Assembly (NCBI RefSeq): GCF_020404845.1
Contig: NZ_JAIOJZ010000014.1
Span: 62,001 to 126,000 of the forward strand
Reading direction: 5' to 3'
Source: Streptomyces hyderabadensis
GTDB taxonomy: Bacteria; Actinomycetota; Actinomycetes; Streptomycetales; Streptomycetaceae
DNA: 64,000 nucleotides
Program-made: the position numbers and the translations under genes
Notes under the pieces: generated by a model
What the model saw: the letters and a program-made list of their open reading frames with translations, nothing else
Told to the model about the DNA's origin: nothing
Databases searched by the model: none
In this document: piece by piece, positions 59,859 to 64,000 of the stretch
Layout: every line of letters begins with the position of its first letter
Position numbering within the stretch: position 1 is the first letter of the stretch

Positions 59859-61412
59859 TCAGCCCCCCTCCCGTGCGCGCAGGGTGCTGCCCTCGTCCTG
59901 CCGGTACGGGGCGCCCTGCCACTGCCCGAAGTCCAGGACGCGGCTCGGGTCTTGGGCGACGAACTTCCACGGCCCGACGTAGACGTTGTCGTGCCAGCGG
60001 TTGTGCTGCCGGTGGGTGACGGCCTCGGCCACCCGCTCGCCCTGGTACGGGGACCAGTCCGGATAGGTGCCGTAGTTCGCCAGCAGCGCCATGCGGTCGC
60101 AGTTCGACGTGCACTCCACGACGGTCTTGTCCAGGACGAAGCGGTTGTCGTGGACGTCCACCCGCTGGGTCTTCCACCGGCAGTCGCCGTACAGCGGCGC
60201 CTTGGTGATCGCCGGGCGCGCGCAGCGGTCGATGTCCTCCACCAGCAATGTGCAGTCGCCGGAGGAGGTGTTGGCCGGACTGTTGCAGAACCGGTCGGCG
60301 TTCTCCCACAGGGTGATGCCGGACCAGTTGTCCTCCAGCACGTTCCCGTAGATCTCGATCTTGTCCGTGCGGGCCTCGATGCGCGGTTCACCGCCGGACT
60401 CGGAGATGTAGAGGGTCGCGTAAGGGAAGTTGTCGCCGCCCTCGGTGTTCGCCCGGCCCTCGACCCAGTTGTTCCGGCGGATCGTGTTCTTGCGGACGAC
60501 GGCGTTGTAGCTGGTCTCGTAGATCAGCGCGGCACCGTCGTTGGACTCGATGACGTTGTCCTCGACGAGGAAGTCGTTGTTGTTGGTGTCCGCCCACAGG
60601 CCGGTCCCGCGGTTGTCGTGCACCCAGTTGCCCCGGATGTCGGCGCCCTCGACGGCCCAGAACTTGATCCCCCCGGTGCAGCCGCAGCCCGGCCGCTTCC
60701 GCTCCCAGTCGCCGGTGTTGTTGCCGACGATCTCGTTGCCCTCGACCACCAGGTCGTTGATGGTGCCGTCGCCCTTGTAGGCGTTCATGCCGTACTGGCC
60801 GTTGTCGCGCAGACAACTGGCGCGGACCTGCTGGCGGTCACCCGCCATCAGCCCGGCGCCGGAGTTGCGCTGGATCGTGGCGTGCTCGATCACCCACCCG
60901 TCCGCCGAGTCGTGGTTGACCACGCCCTCGTCGTGCGGCGCGGCGAAACCCTGCACGGTGAGATGGCCGATCGTGACATCGCGCGCGGTGCCGCCGAACG
61001 CGTACCGGTTGGTCTTGCCGCCGTCGAGCACCGCACCCGGCGCGCCGAGGTAGCGGTTGCCCTCCTTGGGGACGACCTGCGCGTACGGGTCGGAGTCGAG
61101 CCGGTGCTTGCCCGGCCGCAGCCAGAAGGTGGTGTGCGCGGGACTGCTGCGGGTCTTGGCGGCCAGGTCGCCGACGACCGAGGGATCGACGGTCACCGCA
61201 CCGGCCGGGGCCTTGGCCGGTCCGGCCGCGGGTTTCGCGCACACCCGGGCCACGGGGGGCCCGTCCGACGGCGCGGGCGGGGCGGACGACGCGGACGGCC
61301 CCGGCGCCGGCGCGTCCGAGTCCGAGGTGCCGACACAGCCGGCCGCCAGCAGCGCCAGCGCCAGCGGCACCGCCGCCGACAGCGCCCGGCTGCTCCGTCC
61401 TGCAACTCCCAT
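59859..61412 (-). CDS. Parallel beta-helix repeat lipoprotein
   Basis: A 517-residue exported protein. Lipobox LAAGC with Cys26, then a Ser/Pro/Ala linker to about 60. The mature part is a right-handed beta-helix with repeats such as IRGNWVHDNRGTGLWAD, FLVEDNVIESNDGAALIYET, AVVRKNTIRRNNW and IEIYGNVLEDNWSGITLWEN. The fold is typical of polysaccharide lyases, epimerases (AlgG-like) and hydrolases. Several Cys pairs (PGCGCTGG; CTSNC) suggest disulfides. It probably modifies or trims the polymer outside the cell. GGAGGA before the ATG supports the start. Confidence 0.9.
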   Translation of the reverse strand: MGVAGRSSRALSAAVPLALALLAAGCVGTSDSDAPAPGPSASSAPPAPSDGPPVARVCAKPAAGPAKAPAGAVTVDPSVVGDLAAKTRSSPAHTTFWLRPGKHRLDSDPYAQVVPKEGNRYLGAPGAVLDGGKTNRYAFGGTARDVTIGHLTVQGFAAPHDEGVVNHDSADGWVIEHATIQRNSGAGLMAGDRQQVRASCLRDNGQYGMNAYKGDGTINDLVVEGNEIVGNNTGDWERKRPGCGCTGGIKFWAVEGADIRGNWVHDNRGTGLWADTNNNDFLVEDNVIESNDGAALIYETSYNAVVRKNTIRRNNWVEGRANTEGGDNFPYATLYISESGGEPRIEARTDKIEIYGNVLEDNWSGITLWENADRFCNSPANTSSGDCTLLVEDIDRCARPAITKAPLYGDCRWKTQRVDVHDNRFVLDKTVVECTSNCDRMALLANYGTYPDWSPYQGERVAEAVTHRQHNRWHDNVYVGPWKFVAQDPSRVLDFGQWQGAPYRQDEGSTLRAREGG

Positions 61413-61434
61413 GCGTCCTCCCCCCTTCCTGCGC

Positions 61435-63402
61435 CTAGCCGCGGAATCCGAGTACGGTCGTGAAGCCCCGGGCGCCGTCGGTGACGCCGGTGCCGACCAG
61501 CGTGGTGGCCGGTTCCTTGCGCCCGAAGCCGGGGGAGTACCAGCCCAGCGGCGGGTCGGTCTCACCGCGGTGCGCCCGCCAGGACAGCTCGCCCGGCAGG
61601 TCGAGCACCGCCGAGCGCTCCTCGCCGTCCCGGGACCAGGTGAGCACGGCGCGGCTGCCCGACAGGTCGGCGGAGACCGCCGGGCCGAGGTGGAACGCCA
61701 GCCGCACGGTCCGGCGCGGGCCGCTCACCTCGTCCACCACCCGCAGTTCACGGCTCGCGGCGGTCAGCTCCACCCGGCGGCGGTGCACCGAACCCCGGTA
61801 CCCGTCGTGCTCGGCGCACCAGCGGGACACCCCCGCGTCGGAGACGTCCACGGCCGGCACGCGGCTGCGCGCGTGCCGGGTCCACAGGAACGGACCGCCG
61901 GAGACGGACTGGTCGGTTCCGTCCAGCTCCAGGGTGTTGTGGCCGAGGGTCGAGCGGAAGTACCGCCGCCACCCCGGCTGCCCGTGGTAGCAGTACGTCC
62001 CCGGGTCGGCGAGCACGTCGACCCCGTCGTGCCGCACCTCCACCGAGAGCGCGTCCGCGTGGGCGTGCGCGGCGATGGACAGGAAGCCGTGCGGACCGCC
62101 GTCGCAGCGGCACCAGATGCCGCCGGGGCCGCGCAGCACCGTGAGCCCCGCGTCCGCGAAGTGGGCCGGCCTGGCCGCCGGGCGGCTCACCGACCCGCCC
62201 GCTCCGTCCTTGCCGTACGGCCGGACCAGCGCCGCCAGCAGCGGGGTGCGCACATCCGTGCCGGTCACCTCCGGCCACCAGGGGAGCGATCCGAACACGG
62301 CGTCGCCGGTGGCCAGCAGCGAGGCCCAGCGGTCGGTGTCCGGGCCGTCCACCACCAGGCCGTGGCCGTCGTCCGCGTCCCCCTGGCGCGGCGGGCGCAG
62401 CCGGTCGTCCACGACTGCGGCGAGCGCGTCGGTCATCCGCAGCAGCACCAGCCGGACCGTCGCCGGAACCGGCACACCGGCGGCGTCCGCCTCCGCCAGC
62501 GCGGCCAGGCCCAGCTCCAGCACCAGCCCGTGGTACTCGGTGGCCAGCTCCCGGTTGAGGCCGGAGAGGAACGTGTTGGCGCGCAGGTGCCGGTCCAGCG
62601 ACCGCAGCGCGTCGTCCCGCCAGTGCGCCGAGTCGGGGAACCAGCCGAAGGCGCAGGAGGCGGCCAGCTGCCCCGCGGCCTCGGCCACCGCGTGGTTGTT
62701 CGCCGACGACCCCCGGCTGGGGAAGGCGGCCAGCCAGCGCTGGTGGTGCCAGATCTGCTTCAGCGCCGCCGGGTTGTCCTCGAAGAGCGCGGCCGCGCCC
62801 GGCCAGCCGTCGAGCAGCCGGCGGATCCACACCCACGACAGCAGCCGGATCCCCAGCTCGATGCCGCTGACCCAGTGCACCCCGCGCAGCGGCGCGTTGG
62901 ACGTCCACCACGACCGCAGGTGCCCGGCCACCCGCTCGGCGTACCGCTCGTCGCCGGTGACCGCGTAGGCGGCGGCGAGCACCGTGAGGTACTGGTGCCG
63001 GGACAGCTCCCAGATCTGCTTGACGTCCCCGATCGCGTCCTCGTCGCGGTACGGCACGTCGAAGGCGTAGCCCCACGGTGCGCGGCGCCCGGTCTTCGGG
63101 TCGTACGACCAGTCCGGGTCGGCCAGGTCGCCGCGGACCGTGCCGAAGTACTCCACCCGCCCGGCCATCAGGCGGTCCGCCTCCGCGACCAGACGCTTCG
63201 CGGCGTCCGGCGCCACCGAGGCGAGCGTCCCGGCGGGCAGGACCGCGGTGAACCGGGCCCCGGTCAGGCTCGGGGCGACCGGCGGCGCCGACCGCCACCG
63301 CCGCCTGCGCACGGTGTCGGCCACCCGGCCGCCCACCTCCCGCGGACCCATCCGGGACAGCCGCCGCAGGTACCAGCCCGCACTCCCCGGGTTCACGGTC
63401 AT
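61435..63402 (-). CDS. Heparinase II/III- or alginate-lyase-like protein
   Basis: A 655-residue protein. N-terminal (alpha/alpha)5 toroid from about 80 to 370 (YAFDVPYRDEDAIGDVKQIW, SANNHAVAEAAGQLA with the catalytic-type Asn/His, ELATEYHGLVLELGL with Tyr/His), then the beta-sheet heparinase domain (LSIAAHAHADALSVEVRHDG, RRYFRSTLGHNTLELDG). No signal peptide is evident, so it may act in the cytoplasm or be exported by another route. Such proteins recur in uronic-acid polymer operons next to Gfo/Idh oxidoreductases. Its ATG overlaps the upstream gene by 4 nt. Confidence 0.9.
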   Translation of the reverse strand: MTVNPGSAGWYLRRLSRMGPREVGGRVADTVRRRRWRSAPPVAPSLTGARFTAVLPAGTLASVAPDAAKRLVAEADRLMAGRVEYFGTVRGDLADPDWSYDPKTGRRAPWGYAFDVPYRDEDAIGDVKQIWELSRHQYLTVLAAAYAVTGDERYAERVAGHLRSWWTSNAPLRGVHWVSGIELGIRLLSWVWIRRLLDGWPGAAALFEDNPAALKQIWHHQRWLAAFPSRGSSANNHAVAEAAGQLAASCAFGWFPDSAHWRDDALRSLDRHLRANTFLSGLNRELATEYHGLVLELGLAALAEADAAGVPVPATVRLVLLRMTDALAAVVDDRLRPPRQGDADDGHGLVVDGPDTDRWASLLATGDAVFGSLPWWPEVTGTDVRTPLLAALVRPYGKDGAGGSVSRPAARPAHFADAGLTVLRGPGGIWCRCDGGPHGFLSIAAHAHADALSVEVRHDGVDVLADPGTYCYHGQPGWRRYFRSTLGHNTLELDGTDQSVSGGPFLWTRHARSRVPAVDVSDAGVSRWCAEHDGYRGSVHRRRVELTAASRELRVVDEVSGPRRTVRLAFHLGPAVSADLSGSRAVLTWSRDGEERSAVLDLPGELSWRAHRGETDPPLGWYSPGFGRKEPATTLVGTGVTDGARGFTTVLGFRG

Positions 63403-64000
63403 CGCGCCTCCGCCAGGGTCACCGGAGCACCACCGGTCAGGGCGGCCCGCACGGCCAGGGTGGCCGCCGTGGTGGCCACCAGCGACCCGAGCGGCACCGG
63501 CATCGGCCCGCCGGTCCGCACCGCCTTGACGAACGCGGCCAGTTCGGCCGACTGGCCCTTGTCCCGGGCCTTGGGCAGCCGGGAACTGACCCACCGCTTG
63601 CGGCCGTCGTAGACCGATGTGCGCACGAAGTCGTCGAGTTGCAGCACCTTGCCGTCGGCGACCAGGTCGAGCGTCTCCTTGGGGAATCCGGCCGCGCCGG
63701 TGGTGACGTAGCTGATCGTGGCGGTGGACCCGTCGGGGTAGCCCAGCACCACCTGGAGGTCCTCGTTGCCGGACGGGGCGAGGGCGTACACCGAGACCGG
63801 GTCGGCCCCCAGCAGCCAGCTCGCCGTGTCGACGAAGTGCCCGCCCTCACCGGCGAACCGGGAACCCTCGGTGCCCTGCTGGAGGTACCAGCTGCCGTGG
63901 TCGAGCCGTCCCGCGTTGACCAGGTAGCGCAGGCTCGCCGGCCCGGTGCGGGCGCCGAACCGGTCCCGGGCCTCCTTCAGCAGCGGCGCGAACCGGCGGT
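63399..64000 (-). CDS. Gfo/Idh/MocA-family oxidoreductase (5' end outside window)
   Basis: The C-terminal about 200 residues of a Gfo/Idh/MocA-type protein: RRFAPLLKEARDRFG, NAGRLDHGSWYLQ, GSRFAGEGGHFVDTASWLLG and VSVYALAPSGNED, followed by the beta-sheet domain. The reading frame is open to the window edge, so the NAD-binding domain lies beyond 64000. Such proteins in glycan operons are often large, with an N-terminal MDR domain fused (bi-domain oxidoreductases), and act on UDP-uronic acids. Coupled to the heparinase-like gene by a 4-nt overlap. Confidence 0.88.
   Translation of the reverse strand, partial: RRFAPLLKEARDRFGARTGPASLRYLVNAGRLDHGSWYLQQGTEGSRFAGEGGHFVDTASWLLGADPVSVYALAPSGNEDLQVVLGYPDGSTATISYVTTGAAGFPKETLDLVADGKVLQLDDFVRTSVYDGRKRWVSSRLPKARDKGQSAELAAFVKAVRTGGPMPVPLGSLVATTAATLAVRAALTGGAPVTLAEAR

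Noticed and set aside
1..64000. CRISPR arrays, tRNA genes, insertion sequences, phage integration sites
   Set aside because: No regularly spaced repeats, no transposase or integrase motifs and no cloverleaf with CCA-end context were seen; a tool-based scan would be more sensitive.

Overview
The window is high-GC actinobacterial DNA. Codon third positions are almost all G or C, GTG/TTG starts are common, and signal peptides are Ala-rich. The gene content is typical of a Streptomyces chromosome: ECF41 sigma factor, GPP34/GOLPH3-like protein, F420-type oxidoreductase, many secreted proteins and one-component regulators. I do not claim a species. No rRNA, tRNA, CRISPR array, insertion sequence or phage gene was recognised.

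Layout. 1-8.4 kb: the tail of a sugar ABC transporter gene set (solute-binding protein), a sirtuin, a PP2C/SpoIIE phosphatase followed by a MASE1 membrane sensor, a MarR-MFS operon, and an NmrA/TetR divergent pair. 8.4-10.6 kb: a secreted SH3-like protein preceded by a decayed copy of its own 3' end. 10.6-16.6 kb: a complete 5-oxoproline (pyroglutamate) locus with pxpA, pxpB and pxpC divergent from a DUF969/DUF979 permease pair, pcp and a DUF2891 gene, separated by two mirror-image operators. 16.7-24.6 kb: a malX-malY pair, a TrmB/LuxR-like regulator and a 1,239-residue secreted subtilase. 25-34.9 kb: an SGNH hydrolase, three regulator/enzyme units with visible operators, a PmoA/DUF6807 protein, a homoserine-dehydrogenase-like protein, a peptidoglycan-binding protein and others. 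35-46.9 kb: a TagF-like glycerophosphotransferase with PHO-box-like repeats, DUF1838, DUF998, an ECF41 sigma factor, a GPP34 protein, a Doc-like toxin and antitoxin, a second-type NAD kinase, a methyltransferase, a HEAT-protein/MerR-HEAT operon with a classical MerR promoter, and a PAP2 phosphatase.

47-64 kb: fifteen genes, all on the minus strand and nearly all overlapping by 4 nt, form one polysaccharide biosynthesis and export operon. Transcription runs from the right edge leftwards: Gfo/Idh-type oxidoreductase, heparinase/alginate-lyase-like protein, beta-helix lipoprotein, O-antigen-ligase-like protein, GT4, C-methyltransferase, sugar-1-phosphate nucleotidylyltransferase, PIG-L deacetylase, SDR epimerase, DUF4910 aminopeptidase-like protein, flippase, GT2, pyruvyl transferase, RmlC-like epimerase and class III aminotransferase. 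The set predicts a branched-chain, amino- and pyruvyl-modified surface glycan. The first genes lie beyond base 64000.

The most distinctive signals are the polysaccharide cassette with a peptidase-like protein buried in it, the duplicated 3' fragment that seems to have supplied a new start site, the mirror-image operators of the pyroglutamate locus, the split MASE1/phosphatase pair and the PHO-box-like repeats before the TagF-like gene.
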